Part shown: positions 22,062 through 22,077 of the stretch, one piece after another
How positions within the stretch are numbered: the first letter of the stretch is position 1
Layout of the letters: each line of letters starts with the position of its first letter
Notes under the pieces: model-generated
Seen by the model: only the letters and a program-made list of their open reading frames with translations
Told to the model about the DNA's origin: nothing
Database searches by the model: none
Origin: an uncultured Oscillospiraceae bacterium
GTDB taxonomy: Bacteria; Bacillota; Clostridia; Oscillospirales; Oscillospiraceae
Direction of reading: 5' to 3'
NCBI GenBank assembly: GCA_900759385.1
Contig: CAAEUZ010000069.1
Location: forward strand, 1 to 22,077
DNA: 22,077 nucleotides
Made by a program: the position numbers and the translations under genes

Positions 22062-22077
22062 GCGTAAAAAAATCCCC

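Noticed and set aside
1..22077. CRISPR arrays, tRNA/rRNA genes, insertion sequences or prophage genes
   Set aside because: No regularly spaced repeats, cloverleaf-like sequences, transposase or integrase motifs were seen.

Overview
The window is a GC-rich bacterial chromosome segment, almost fully coding, with strong Shine-Dalgarno sites and short intergenic gaps. It contains spoVAD-spoVAE, a desulfoferrodoxin (2Fe superoxide reductase), a ferredoxin-linked 2-oxoacid oxidoreductase, and a CoA-transferase resembling the FldA/HadA type of amino-acid-fermenting clostridia. Together these point to a strictly anaerobic, spore-forming member of the Clostridia, plausibly a GC-rich gut Oscillospirales-type organism. 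The order-level guess is inference; anaerobe and endospore lineage are well supported. No tRNA, rRNA, CRISPR array, transposase or prophage was seen.

Layout. (1) Positions 36-9710, all on the minus strand, read from right to left: a membrane-anchored glycerophosphodiester phosphodiesterase, an IclR-type regulator, then a fermentation operon. The operon holds a small 2[4Fe-4S] ferredoxin subunit, the alpha, beta and gamma subunits of a 2-oxoacid:ferredoxin oxidoreductase (VorB-like), a sodium:solute symporter, a D-2-hydroxyacid dehydrogenase, a family III CoA-transferase and an MFS transporter. A near-consensus promoter sits between iclR and the ferredoxin gene. It is surrounded by AGAAC/GTTCT half-sites arranged as two mirror-image three-half-site elements, very likely the regulator's operators. 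(2) Positions 9870-11724, plus strand: an MFS sugar-type transporter with an unusual acidic external loop and a small acidic protein. (3) Positions 11766-12524, minus strand: tatD. (4) Positions 12677-15386, plus strand: an O-antigen-ligase-like membrane protein that looks leaderless, a cyclodeaminase/cyclohydrolase-family protein and a FolD-family protein that lacks the catalytic lysine and other active-site residues. (5) Positions 15437-18847, minus strand: an ECF sigma factor between two paralogous polytopic membrane proteins, overlapping by a few bases. (6) Desulfoferrodoxin (plus), spoVAD-spoVAE (minus) and a nucleotidyltransferase (plus).

How the genes may work together. The oxidoreductase converts a 2-oxoacid to acyl-CoA, CO2 and reduced ferredoxin. 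The dehydrogenase interconverts a 2-oxoacid and a D-2-hydroxyacid. The CoA-transferase can move CoA between the resulting acids, and the two transporters move substrate and product. This resembles the oxidative half of Stickland fermentation plus the first two steps of the reductive half, but no 2-hydroxyacyl-CoA dehydratase is present.

The least explained parts are the sigma factor with its twin membrane proteins, which lack the usual zinc anti-sigma signature and share conserved extracytoplasmic blocks, and the active-site-depleted FolD beside a degenerate cyclohydrolase-family partner.
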